From Candidatus Sulfopaludibacter sp. SbA3 (GTDB lineage: Bacteria > Acidobacteriota > Terriglobia > Bryobacterales > Bryobacteraceae), in the NCBI GenBank assembly GCA_945861625.1, contig CAMAVI010000012.1, positions 1 to 62,060 of the forward strand: 62,060 nucleotides of DNA, written 5' to 3'. The translations under genes were made by a program, and so were the position numbers. How positions within the stretch are numbered: position 1 is the stretch's first letter; each line of letters opens with the position of its first letter. The notes under the pieces were generated by a model, which did not search any database, had not been told where the DNA came from, and saw nothing but the letters and a program-made list of their open reading frames with translations. Of this stretch, positions 8,309-16,351 are shown piece after piece.

Positions 8309-8337
8309 AGTATAACAGATTGGCGGTGTCTTGTTTA
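8309..8337 (-). promoter_or_regulatory. predicted his operon promoter
   Basis: On the minus strand a -35 TAAACA (8337-8332, 4 of 6) and a -10 TATACT (8314-8309, 5 of 6) are separated by 17 bases. The -10 ends 8 bases before the leader ATG, so transcription should begin at or within a base or two of the start codon. The promoter overlaps the 5' region of the divergent TatA-like gene. Confidence 0.55.
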
Positions 8338-8342
8338 GGATT

Positions 8343-8576
8343 ATGATGATTACCGCAGTGAGCCATATTGGCCTTCCTGGGCTGCTAATGCTGGCAGTCG
8401 TTGCGGTACTTCTGTCCGCGGGAAAAAACTGGAAGCAAGCCGCCGAAGACCTTGCCGAGAGCATGCGCCAGCAATGGCCTGAGGAAACTTCGCGCAGCAG
8501 TACGATCCTGCTGGTTGCCATTCTCGTGGTGGTTCTCGTTTGTTCCTTGATTTCGGCCCGGATCTTGAGTTCCTAG
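8343..8576 (+). CDS. TatA-like small membrane protein with an extra C-terminal membrane segment
   Basis: The 77-residue product has an N-terminal membrane helix followed by an amphipathic stretch (IGLPGLLMLAVVAVLL, then GKNWKQAAEDLAESMRQ), the layout of TatA/MttA proteins. The usual FGxxKLP hinge is degenerate (SAGKNW). A second strongly hydrophobic helix (ILLVAILVVVLVCSLIS) occupies the C terminus, which ordinary TatA lacks. ATG 8346 is an equal start choice with AGGA just upstream; a TTG at 8331 also exists. It is divergent from the his operon and paired with a similar gene at 9069. A role in Tat export is unproven. Confidence 0.6.
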   Translation: MMITAVSHIGLPGLLMLAVVAVLLSAGKNWKQAAEDLAESMRQQWPEETSRSSTILLVAILVVVLVCSLISARILSS

Positions 8577-8626
8577 ATCTACGATGAGAGGAACTCCTGG
8601 CATCAAATACATATGCAAACAAGCGG

Positions 8627-8826
8627 ATGCCAATCAAAGTTCGCGACCTGATCAGGCCCTGGAAGGGGCTGGCTGGCGGCATACAAAAACAACAGGGGAT
8701 CATCGGATTCTTAAGAACGCGGACGGTCGCATTACCGTCGTTGCGGGGAAATTGGGGGATGATGTGCGGCCTGGAACGCTCCGTGCCATTTTGAGGCAAA
8801 CTGGTATCAAGGATCAGGACCTATGA
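8627..8826 (+). pseudogene. hicA: HicA-like toxin gene with a frameshift
   Basis: From ATG 8627 the frame reads MPIKVRDLIR, the normal HicA start, then derails at AGGCCC (8654-8659). The next frame continues without a gap as ALEGAGWRHTKTTGDHRILK to a C terminus PGTLRAILRQTGIKDQDL. Adding one G to AGGCCC would restore a single 66-codon gene with the dsRBD-like HicA fold and its active-site His in GDH. HicA is an mRNA interferase. The open frame that can be read from ATG 8584 has an unrelated N terminus. The gene overlaps hicB by ATGA. A sequencing error is possible. Confidence 0.7.
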
Positions 8827-9050
8827 CCCGTAAATATACTCTCGTGATCGAGGGCGGCAATACCGAAGGGAACAGCACTGGCTACAGCGCCTATGTCCCG
8901 GAACTTCCGACGATCCTGGTCACAGGCGCATCTATCGACGAACTTACGGCTCGTGCGTCGGAAGCCATCCGGCTGTATTGGGACACGATGCGGGCGGAGC
9001 GTTCCCCGACCTCGCAGTGGAAAGAAATTGAAGTCGAACTGGCGGTCTGA
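8823..9050 (+). CDS. hicB: HicB-like antitoxin
   Basis: The 75-residue protein has the HicB fold signature: YTLVIEGG, YSAYVPELPTILVTGASIDE and ASEAIRLYW. HicB antitoxins block HicA and repress their own operon. The usual C-terminal DNA-binding extension is missing, as in the short HicB/UPF0150 group. ATG 8823 overlaps the hicA stop by 4 bases. Because hicA appears frameshifted, the antitoxin may now be an orphan. Confidence 0.8.
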   Translation: MTRKYTLVIEGGNTEGNSTGYSAYVPELPTILVTGASIDELTARASEAIRLYWDTMRAERSPTSQWKEIEVELAV

Positions 9051-9068
9051 ATCAGCGGGAGCTACGCA

Positions 9069-9290
9069 ATGATGCGTTATGTTGGCGTCCAGGAATTAAT
9101 CGTACTTTTCCTTGTCGCGTTGCTACTCTTCGGACCAAGGGGCCCCCGTCGACTCGCCGATGATGTAGGCAAGACCCTGCAGGAATGGCGGCAATGGAAC
9201 CCACCATGGCAGCCTCGGCGAAATACGAGCGGTGATTGGGCTGCGCTGAGCGTAATCGTGCTCGTCGCCGTGGCGCTCTCTTGGCGCTGA
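9069..9290 (+). CDS. TatA/TatB-like small membrane protein with a C-terminal membrane segment
   Basis: The first half is a clear TatA/B pattern: VGVQELIVLFLVALLLFGPR gives the membrane helix and FGP hinge, and RRLADDVGKTLQEWRQW gives the amphipathic helix. The remaining residues include a second helix, LSVIVLVAVALSW, so the protein should cross the membrane twice. It lies 18 bases after hicB and is built like the gene at 8343. No tatC is nearby. It could serve as an accessory Tat component or have another membrane role. Confidence 0.7.
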   Translation: MMRYVGVQELIVLFLVALLLFGPRGPRRLADDVGKTLQEWRQWNPPWQPRRNTSGDWAALSVIVLVAVALSWR

Positions 9291-9297
9291 CCCGCCT

Positions 9298-9708
9298 TTA
9301 GATCTTGGCCTTCGGGTACCTTTTCCGCATCCACGCGACAAACGAATCCGGGGCGCGCATCGTCGACAGTCTCCCCTGGCGGACCAGCGCCCAATCGGCG
9401 AATAACCCCGATTCTTTGATCTCAGCCAGGGTGGCCGGTGGCTCGATGAGCCCCGCAAAGCGCAGATCGACCACCGCCGACTTGGGGTTGTTGGGATCGG
9501 GCCGCCCGCCGCCAACCACGTCGGCCATGCCCACCACTCCCGATTTCCCGCCACTGTGATAAATGAAGACCCGGTCCCCCGTGCGCATCTCCAGGATGGA
9601 CTTGACGGCCTGCGGGTTGGTAACCCCATCCCAAACGGTCTGTTTTTCCTGTTCGAAGTGGCCGATAGAATAAGTGTCCGGGTCGGTCTTGGCCAAGAAG
9701 TACGTCAT
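9298..9708 (-). CDS. EVE-domain protein
   Basis: The 136 residues match the EVE fold along their whole length: MTYFLAKTDPDTYSIGHF, VWDGVTNPQAVKSILEMRTG, VFIYHSGGKSGVVGMADVV and the closing FVAWMRKRYP. EVE domains are related to PUA and YTH domains and several bind modified bases in nucleic acid. The bacterial stand-alone form is widespread and its role is unsettled. A good site GGAG lies about 10 bases before the ATG. It converges on the TatA-like gene with 7 bases between stops. Confidence 0.85.
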   Translation of the reverse strand: MTYFLAKTDPDTYSIGHFEQEKQTVWDGVTNPQAVKSILEMRTGDRVFIYHSGGKSGVVGMADVVGGGRPDPNNPKSAVVDLRFAGLIEPPATLAEIKESGLFADWALVRQGRLSTMRAPDSFVAWMRKRYPKAKI

Positions 9709-9778
9709 TTTGTTTGTCTCCTGGGGGCGGCAATGATAGTACCGTTAGGACCAGAGTTTCGGTACCGTAGTAACTGGA

Positions 9779-9810
9779 TTGACACGCTCAACTTGTTGTT
9801 ATATCAAGTT
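9779..9810 (+). promoter_or_regulatory. predicted promoter and palindrome upstream of the polysaccharide export operon
   Basis: A perfect -35 TTGACA (9779-9784) lies 17 bases before TATCAA (9802-9807). A further -10-like TATACT lies at 9810-9815. The inverted repeat AACTTG (9790-9795) / CAAGTT (9805-9810) sits between the -35 and the -10 and overlaps the latter, a good position for a repressor site. It is 40 bases upstream of the GTG of the first gene. Confidence 0.45.
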
Positions 9811-9849
9811 ATACTGAAATAGTAGCCGCAGTAATGAAGGAGCAGCAAC

Positions 9850-10485
9850 GTGGTGCGAAACGGAATCTTGATCGTACTCAGCATACTGTGCGTATTGAAT
9901 CCGGCGTGGGCGCAGAATCCGCCGGCGGCGGGAGTGGGACCGGCCCGCGGCGCGCAGGCGCCGGCGACCGACGCTCCGGCGAAGCTGGAGACCGGTCCAC
10001 CTGTCGTGGATCCCAAGACCTATTCGATCGGCGTCGGTGACATACTCAATATCCGCGTGTGGCGGGAAAACGACTTTAGCGGCCCCTACCCGGTGCGTCC
10101 GGATGGCAAGATTACGATGCCGCTGGTCGGCGACATCCAGGCCGCCGGCTTGACGCCGGACCGTCTGGGAGAACAGTTGAAGCAAGCGCTGGGCGAATAC
10201 ATCAACAGCCCGGACGTCACGGTGAGTTTGCAGCAGGTCAACAGCAAGAAATTCTTCATCACCGGCGAAGTGGCGCGGCCCGGAGAATATGTCCTCTTGC
10301 AGCCGACCCGCATATTTGACGCGCTGTCGAACGCTTCCGGCTTCCGCGATTTTGCCAACAAGAAAAAGATCGTGATCGTCCGCGGAGCCGAGCGCATCCG
10401 CTTTAACTACCTGGATGTCCTCAAGGGCAAGAACCTGGAGCAAAACATTTTCCTCGAAAATGGCGATACCATAATAGTTCCGTAG
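9850..10485 (+). CDS. polysaccharide export protein, Wza/SLBB family (periplasmic)
   Basis: The 211-residue protein starts with a signal peptide (ILIVLSILCVLNPAWAQ) and a Pro/Ala-rich linker. Residues 55-140 form the Poly_export domain (YSIGVGDILNIRVWRENDF and RPDGKITMPLVGDIQAAGL). One SLBB domain follows (FFITGEVARPGEYVL). Such proteins line the outer-membrane exit channel for exopolysaccharide. There is no lipobox Cys, so it may be soluble or need a separate outer-membrane part. The GTG start has AAGGAG 8 bases upstream. It is the first of three co-directional genes. Confidence 0.88.
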   Translation: MVRNGILIVLSILCVLNPAWAQNPPAAGVGPARGAQAPATDAPAKLETGPPVVDPKTYSIGVGDILNIRVWRENDFSGPYPVRPDGKITMPLVGDIQAAGLTPDRLGEQLKQALGEYINSPDVTVSLQQVNSKKFFITGEVARPGEYVLLQPTRIFDALSNASGFRDFANKKKIVIVRGAERIRFNYLDVLKGKNLEQNIFLENGDTIIVP

Positions 10486-10510
10486 CGACTACCGCGGTCA
10501 ACTAGAACTG

Positions 10511-12160
10511 ATGCAGCCAAACGATAATTACAGCGTACTCCGCAGGGCACTGGATGTAGAGGATTATATTGACGTTGTCCGCCGCCACAAGGGGTGGATC
10601 TTCGGCCCGTTTCTGTTTACCGTGGTCGCCAGCGTGGTGGGAGCCTATCTCTATCCGGATAGCTACACTTCGCAGGCCGTGGTGAAAATTGTTCCCCAGC
10701 AGGTTCCACAGAACATGGTGCAGTCCGCCATCAATCAGCAGATGAGCGACCGCATCAACTCGATGGCGCAGACCATTTTGAGCCGTACCGTGCTCACGAC
10801 CATCATCAATACGTTCGGCCTGTATACGCGGGAGCGCAGCCGCATGCCGATCGAGGACGTGATCGAGCAGATGAAGAAGAATGTTCAGATTCTGCCGGTG
10901 GCCTCCCCCACGGCGACCAACGATCACATCCCCGCCTTTGGCGTGACCTTCTCCTATGGAAACCGCCTACTGGCACAGCGCGTGGTGCAAGATCTGGTCA
11001 GCCGGTTTATCGACGAGAATATCCGCAACCGTTCCAACGCCACGTTCCAGACGACGCAGTTCATCCGGGATCAGATGGACGACGCCAAGAAGCAGCTCGA
11101 GGACGCGGAGAATAAGCTGGCGGGCTTCCGCATGCAAAACAACGGCCGGCTGCCGGACCAGGTGGATGCCAACATGCGCTCGTTGTCGGGGCTGCAATCG
11201 GAAGCCACCTTCCTCAATAGCCAGATCAGCCGCGCCAACCAGGAAAAATTGCAGCTGGAATCCAACATCCGCATCATGAAAGACCAGATGAACACCATGA
11301 CGCGGGACCCGGCCGCTGCCGGCCTCGCCGTGGAGCGCAAGAGCGAACGGCTGCTCGAAGCCGAGCGGGAATTCCAGACCTCGGAAAGCCAGCTCAGCCA
11401 GTTGCGGCAACACTACAAGGAAAACCATCCGGATGTACAGGTGGCGCTGGGCCGGCTCGCTTCCGCTCGCAAGAGACGCGACGAAATTGCCGGCGAAGAC
11501 ACCGCGAAAAAATCGGAAACCCCGCAAGCCAAGGTGGAAGACCGCGTGGCCGCGCGCGAGGCCCGCGAGCTGGACGCCAACATCCGGCGCCTGCAAAGCG
11601 CGGTGGAAGCGCGCGATCTGGAAGTTCAAGAATACAGCAAGCAGATGAAACGCACGACCGAGAATATCAAGGCATATCAGGGGCGGATCGAAACGGTTCC
11701 GCTGGGCGAAAAGCAGTATGCCGAGCTGATGCGGGATCGCGATCTGACCAGGGAAAAGTACATCGACTTGAGCGGTAAATTGGGGAAAGCGGAAATCGCC
11801 CAGGAAATGGAAGGACGCAAGCAGGGCGAGACTCTGGAACTGTTGGATCCCGCCTCTTTGCCCACCACTCCCACCGAGCCCAAGCGTCCGCTGGTGATCG
11901 CGGCGGGAGCGGTGTTAGGCCTGCTGCTCGGCGTACTGATCGCCGGCGCCCGCGAGATGAAGGACACTTCGCTCAAGAACCTGAAGGATGTCCGGGCATA
12001 CACACAAATGGCGATCCTGGGCAGCATTCCGCTGCTGGAAAACGATTTCGTGGTGCGCCGCCGGCGCCGCCTGGCCTGGTTGGGGTGGACCACGGCATGT
12101 CTGGCGGCGGCAGTGGTCATGTCGGGCTCCGTCGTGTATTACTACGTTACTAAGGTTTGA
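10511..12160 (+). CDS. Wzz/GumC-type polysaccharide chain-length protein
   Basis: The 549 residues contain an N-terminal Wzz domain with a membrane helix (WIFGPFLFTVVASVVGAYLY), a long periplasmic coiled-coil region (about residues 170-420) and the GNVR-like segment. A helix at LVIAAGAVLGLLLGVLIAG follows, then a third hydrophobic stretch at the C terminus (TTACLAAAVVMSGSVVYYYV). It lacks a fused kinase domain; the kinase is the next gene. It should set exopolysaccharide chain length together with that kinase. Confidence 0.88.
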   Translation: MQPNDNYSVLRRALDVEDYIDVVRRHKGWIFGPFLFTVVASVVGAYLYPDSYTSQAVVKIVPQQVPQNMVQSAINQQMSDRINSMAQTILSRTVLTTIINTFGLYTRERSRMPIEDVIEQMKKNVQILPVASPTATNDHIPAFGVTFSYGNRLLAQRVVQDLVSRFIDENIRNRSNATFQTTQFIRDQMDDAKKQLEDAENKLAGFRMQNNGRLPDQVDANMRSLSGLQSEATFLNSQISRANQEKLQLESNIRIMKDQMNTMTRDPAAAGLAVERKSERLLEAEREFQTSESQLSQLRQHYKENHPDVQVALGRLASARKRRDEIAGEDTAKKSETPQAKVEDRVAAREARELDANIRRLQSAVEARDLEVQEYSKQMKRTTENIKAYQGRIETVPLGEKQYAELMRDRDLTREKYIDLSGKLGKAEIAQEMEGRKQGETLELLDPASLPTTPTEPKRPLVIAAGAVLGLLLGVLIAGAREMKDTSLKNLKDVRAYTQMAILGSIPLLENDFVVRRRRRLAWLGWTTACLAAAVVMSGSVVYYYVTKV

Positions 12161-12209
12161 TGGACTCAAAGATTCAAACCAGAATCCATGCCGTTGCGGA
12201 GAAAATGAA

Positions 12210-13136
12210 ATGAGCCGAGTCCACGAAGCGCTGCGCCGGGCTGAGCAGACTGGAGCAGTGCCGCCGCCCGTCACCCGGCCGTCGGCGCCCACCGGACACG
12301 GCATCGCTGCGCCGGCCGTGGAAGCGGAGCCGGATTTCGCGGACCTTCTCAGCCAGGTGGAGGAAGTCCCCTTCCGGGCCGCCACGGATTCGCTGCTGAT
12401 CGATGTTTCGCGTCCGCATGAGGCCCCGATGGAGGAGTTCCGGACGCTGCGCACCCGTCTCAATCACATGAAGACGCTGCAGCCGATCCACACCATCGTG
12501 GTCACCAGCGCTTCGCCCGCGGAAGGTAAATCCCTTTCCGCCGCGAACTTGGCATTGGCGCAGGCGCACCTGGCGGGCAACATGACCCTGCTCGCCGATT
12601 TCGATTTCCGCCGGCCCATCGTCCATACGCTATTTGGCGTGGACCGCAGCCCGGGCATCACGGATTACCTGGCGGGCAAGATCCCTTTGCATAAGGCCAT
12701 CCGCAAAATCAGCGGCACGAATCTGTACATCATGCCTGCCGGGGAAGCCGTCATTAATCCCCTGGAGCTCTTGAACCTGAAGGAAGTGAAGCAGATGCTG
12801 GACCAGCTGCCTTCGCTGTTCAACTGGATTGTGTTGGATAGCCCACCACTGCTGTTCGCCGCCGACGCCGCCTTGCTGGGAACCCTCTGCCATGGCACTC
12901 TGCTGGTTGTCCGCATCGGCCATACGACGATCGACTCGGTCACCCGGGCCATGCAATCGCTGTGCAATAACAACGTCCTGGGCATCGTGGTCAATGGAGC
13001 CCGCCGCGGCGAGCTGTACAGCAAGTACACCTACTATCACTCCTACTACACGCCCAAGGAGGAGGGACAACGCCACGCTGGGGTTGGTCCCGAGGACGAC
13101 GCCGGCAAGGTGGACGACGATTCAGATCGTCCGTAA
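12210..13136 (+). CDS. CpsD/CapB-type bacterial tyrosine kinase
   Basis: This 308-residue cytoplasmic P-loop protein has a Walker A in TSASPAEGKSLSA, Walker A' in TLLADFDFRRP and Walker B in IVLDSPPLLFA. A C-terminal tyrosine cluster (YSKYTYYHSYYTP) is the usual autophosphorylation site. It starts MSRVHEALRRAE, like the XrtA-associated kinases. ATG 12210 was chosen because the open frame upstream overlaps the wzz gene with unlike sequence. With the two genes before it, it forms an export module; no glycosyltransferase or exosortase is in the window. Confidence 0.88.
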   Translation: MSRVHEALRRAEQTGAVPPPVTRPSAPTGHGIAAPAVEAEPDFADLLSQVEEVPFRAATDSLLIDVSRPHEAPMEEFRTLRTRLNHMKTLQPIHTIVVTSASPAEGKSLSAANLALAQAHLAGNMTLLADFDFRRPIVHTLFGVDRSPGITDYLAGKIPLHKAIRKISGTNLYIMPAGEAVINPLELLNLKEVKQMLDQLPSLFNWIVLDSPPLLFAADAALLGTLCHGTLLVVRIGHTTIDSVTRAMQSLCNNNVLGIVVNGARRGELYSKYTYYHSYYTPKEEGQRHAGVGPEDDAGKVDDDSDRP

Positions 13137-13197
13137 CTCTTTCCCGCGGAATACTTTCAACCAAACTGTCGTGCGCGCCGGATTCGCCCGCCGCGTT

Positions 13198-13350
13198 TTG
13201 CTAGAATAGGGAGTCTACAAATGCACTGGCCCACGGGGCAGACCTTGTGCGCCTGCAAGCGATACAAGCTCGATGAAACCCCAGTGCCCCAGGCAGCGTC
13301 GAAGGTTAGACGCACAGGATAAGCGTAGTGGCGAAAGGAACCCGGACTCG
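13198..13350 (+). promoter_or_regulatory. predicted extended -10 promoter and 137-base leader of bamA
   Basis: TTTTGC then TAGAAT (13202-13207) forms an extended -10 element (TGC one base before the hexamer); the -35 is poor. Start of transcription near 13214 would leave a long 5' leader. In it GCACTGG (13223-13229) pairs with CCAGTGC (13281-13287), while GGGGCA (13235-13240) could pair with TGCCCC (13285-13290). These choices exclude each other. No known riboswitch class was recognised. Confidence 0.35.
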
Positions 13351-16305
13351 ATGATTTCGTTCAGGCAATTATGCCTGCGCTTGCTGTTGTGCGCCATACC
13401 GCTTTTCGCGCAGCAGCCGGCGGCCCAGCCTCCTAAGCCGCAACCGCCCAAGATCAATCCGTTTGAGGCGATTCCTATTGGTCCGGAAACGGCGGCTCCC
13501 AAACCCGCGCCGCCGGCCAGTTCGCCTGGGACACCCCCTGGAGCACCCTCTGGGGCGCCCTCTGGGACAACCCCCGGAGCGCCGCCGGCCGCGACTCCCC
13601 CGGCCGCGTTTGAAGACGTGATCGAAGCCATCGAGTTTCGCGGCGTGCGCCGCGTGCCGCAGGACACTCTGCGCGCCATGGTCTTCACCAAACGGGGCGA
13701 TAAATACGAAGAGGATACCATTCATCGCGACTTCATGGCGCTATGGAATACCGGCCGTTTTGACGACATTCGCGTGGAAAAAGAAGCGGGCCGCACCGGC
13801 TGGATTATCCGCTACAACATGGCCGAACGCCGTGTGATCCGCTCCATCAAGTACGACGGCAACAAGTCGGTCACCAACTCCGAAATTCTGGACCGTTTCA
13901 AGGAGCGCAAGGTCGGATTGAGCGTCGAATCGCAGTACGATCCCAACAGAGTCCAGCGCGCCAAGAACGTTCTGCAGGAATATCTGTCCGAGCGCGGCCG
14001 CCAGTTTGCCACCGTGGAACCCGAGCTGCGCCAGGTTCCTCCCTCTTCACTCGAAGTCATTTTCAAGGTGAATGAAGGTCCGAAAGTGAAGGTTGGTGCG
14101 ATCGCGTTTGAGGGGAACAAGATCTTTAGCAACAGAGTCATTACCCGCGCGATGAAGAATCTGCATCCCCTGGGCATTCCGAAATCTGTTCTTCTGGAGA
14201 ATATCTTCGCCAAGACGTACGATTCCACGAAGCTGGAAGAAGACCAGGAACGCGTCGAGATGTTTTACCGCGATAACGGCTACTTCCAGGCCCGCACCAC
14301 GGACCACACCGCCGATATCATCGACGTGGGCGGCGGCAAGTTCAAGCTGCCCTTGATTCATCCCAACCGACCGGGCAAGAAGGCCAACCTCGGCATCAAC
14401 TTGGAGGAGGGACGCCTGTTCCGGTTGAACGCCATTAATTTTTCCGGCGTGAAACTGTTCCGCACTCCCGACACTCTCATGCGCCCCATCTTCCAAATGG
14501 CGGAAGGCGACATCTTCTCCACCGCCAAGCTCCGCCGGGGATTCGAGGACCTGCGCAAGCTGTACGGCCGTTTCGGTTACATCGACTTCGTTTCCGAGCC
14601 TAATATAGAACCGCAAATCGGCACCGACAAGATCAACCTGACACTCAATTTCGACGAGGGCAAGCAGTTCTTCGTCCGCCGCATCGACTTTTCCGGCAAC
14701 ACCACCACGCGCGACAAAGTCATCCGCCGCGAATTACTGATTGACGAAGGCGACGTCTACAACACGCAGTTGTGGGAAATGAGCATTCTGCGCCTGAACC
14801 AGTTGGGCTATTTCGAAGCCCTGAAGGCGGAAAACGCCGCCGACGTCAAGCGCGACAGCAGAACCAGCACGGTGGACCTCACGCTCAAAGTCAAGGAGCG
14901 CGGCAAGAACGCGGTGAACCTGAACGGCGGCGTATCCGGCATTTCGGGCAGCTTCCTGGGATTCTCTTATTCGACCAATAACCTGATCGGGTTGGGCGAG
15001 ACATTGAGCCTTTCGACGACCATGGGCACGGTGATGCGCGACATCAGTCTTAGTTTCACCGAGCCCTATTTCCTGGACCGTCCTCTGCAATTGGGTTTCT
15101 CGATATTCATGTCGCGCTACGACTACGACCAGGCGCGGCAGGCGTCGGTGCTGGCGGGCCGCGATTTGAGCAACCTCTACAATTCGCTGGGGCAACAGAA
15201 CCTGCTGAATTACGTAAACAATTCAAAGGGCTTTACGATCTTCACCAGCTACCCGCTGCGGCGCAGCTTTGCGCGCCTGGGCCTGAGCTATGGATACACG
15301 GTGCAGAATGTGCGCACCGTTACGGAAGCCGCCAAGTCGTATTACACGTATCTTAACTTCCTGAACATCAACGGGCCGAACCAATTGGAGGGTATTCAGT
15401 CCTCCACGCTGATCCCCAGCTTCACCTACAACACGGTGAACCACCCGATCACACCCACCTCCGGCAAGAGCCTCTCGCTTTCCCTGCAGTTCGCCGGCTC
15501 CTTCCTGGGCGGTAACGTGAACCAGATTCAGCCGGTCATCGATGCGAAGTACTTCCACCGCGGCCTCGGACGCACCCACGTCGTCGGCGCCCATTTCCTG
15601 GGCCGCTACCTGACGGGGTTCAGCGGTAAGACGGCGCCGCCGTTCAACCGGTTCTTCATGGGAGGGGAATACGATGTGCGCGGCTTCCAGATCTGGGGCA
15701 TCAGCCCGATCGTATTCGTGCCCATCGAAGGAAACGCTCTGGTGCTCAACGCCGATGGCTCGCCCAAGCAGCAGCGTTTCATCGACGCCAACGGCAACCC
15801 CGGATTCACCACGGTCTCCACCAAGATTCCTTCTTACCAGGTTGTGACGCCCGGCGGCGATACGTCGCTGGTCGGCAATTTAGAGTACCGCATTCCGATC
15901 TTCGGACCGTTGACTCTGGCCGCTTTCTTTGACGTGGGTATGAACCGTTTGGTCAATACCAGCCAGCTGAAGATCAATCCAGATCGGATCAATCAGTTGA
16001 ACCGGCAATTCCCGGAGGCAAATTTCTCCGACAGAGCCGTGATCGCCGGGGGCACGCAAAAGATCCGCGCTTCGACAGGACTGGAGTTGCAGGTACTGAT
16101 GCCCGTTGTGAACGCGCCGTTCCGGGTCTACTGGGCTTACAATCCGTGGATCGTGCAACAGTTTGTTCAGGCGCCCATCGTAACCGACCGGAGCTTTTTC
16201 CCGAATCAGGCGTCGTTCCTGAACGCTTTGGCGCAAGTGGGATCCATTTTCCCGTTCCGCGAGCAGCGCTCCATGTTCCGGTTCTCGGTGGGCCGGACAT
16301 TCTAA
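13351..16305 (+). CDS. bamA: BamA, outer-membrane beta-barrel assembly protein
   Basis: The 984-residue precursor has a signal peptide (LCLRLLLCAIPLFAQ) and a Pro-rich linker rich in GAP/GTPP (about residues 25-85). POTRA domains follow (for example IEAIEFRGVRRVPQDTL, IRSIKYDGNKSVTNSEIL and FFVRRIDFSGNTTTRDKVIR). The C-terminal half is the Omp85 barrel ending FSVGRTF, with the terminal Phe needed for barrel insertion. The VRGF lock motif is seen as EYDVRGFQIWG. It is longer than E. coli BamA (810) because of the linker and loops. ATG 13351 was chosen since it begins the signal peptide and has AAAGGA upstream. skp follows. Confidence 0.95.
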   Translation: MISFRQLCLRLLLCAIPLFAQQPAAQPPKPQPPKINPFEAIPIGPETAAPKPAPPASSPGTPPGAPSGAPSGTTPGAPPAATPPAAFEDVIEAIEFRGVRRVPQDTLRAMVFTKRGDKYEEDTIHRDFMALWNTGRFDDIRVEKEAGRTGWIIRYNMAERRVIRSIKYDGNKSVTNSEILDRFKERKVGLSVESQYDPNRVQRAKNVLQEYLSERGRQFATVEPELRQVPPSSLEVIFKVNEGPKVKVGAIAFEGNKIFSNRVITRAMKNLHPLGIPKSVLLENIFAKTYDSTKLEEDQERVEMFYRDNGYFQARTTDHTADIIDVGGGKFKLPLIHPNRPGKKANLGINLEEGRLFRLNAINFSGVKLFRTPDTLMRPIFQMAEGDIFSTAKLRRGFEDLRKLYGRFGYIDFVSEPNIEPQIGTDKINLTLNFDEGKQFFVRRIDFSGNTTTRDKVIRRELLIDEGDVYNTQLWEMSILRLNQLGYFEALKAENAADVKRDSRTSTVDLTLKVKERGKNAVNLNGGVSGISGSFLGFSYSTNNLIGLGETLSLSTTMGTVMRDISLSFTEPYFLDRPLQLGFSIFMSRYDYDQARQASVLAGRDLSNLYNSLGQQNLLNYVNNSKGFTIFTSYPLRRSFARLGLSYGYTVQNVRTVTEAAKSYYTYLNFLNINGPNQLEGIQSSTLIPSFTYNTVNHPITPTSGKSLSLSLQFAGSFLGGNVNQIQPVIDAKYFHRGLGRTHVVGAHFLGRYLTGFSGKTAPPFNRFFMGGEYDVRGFQIWGISPIVFVPIEGNALVLNADGSPKQQRFIDANGNPGFTTVSTKIPSYQVVTPGGDTSLVGNLEYRIPIFGPLTLAAFFDVGMNRLVNTSQLKINPDRINQLNRQFPEANFSDRAVIAGGTQKIRASTGLELQVLMPVVNAPFRVYWAYNPWIVQQFVQAPIVTDRSFFPNQASFLNALAQVGSIFPFREQRSMFRFSVGRTF

Positions 16306-16351
16306 CGCTGCAAGCGCACGTGCTAACATGAAGGAACTGAGGAGTTTTGTC

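Noticed and set aside
13214-13350. c-di-GMP riboswitch upstream of bamA
   Set aside because: Some GC-rich pieces looked similar, but the conserved core and tetraloop receptor of the GEMM motif are not present.
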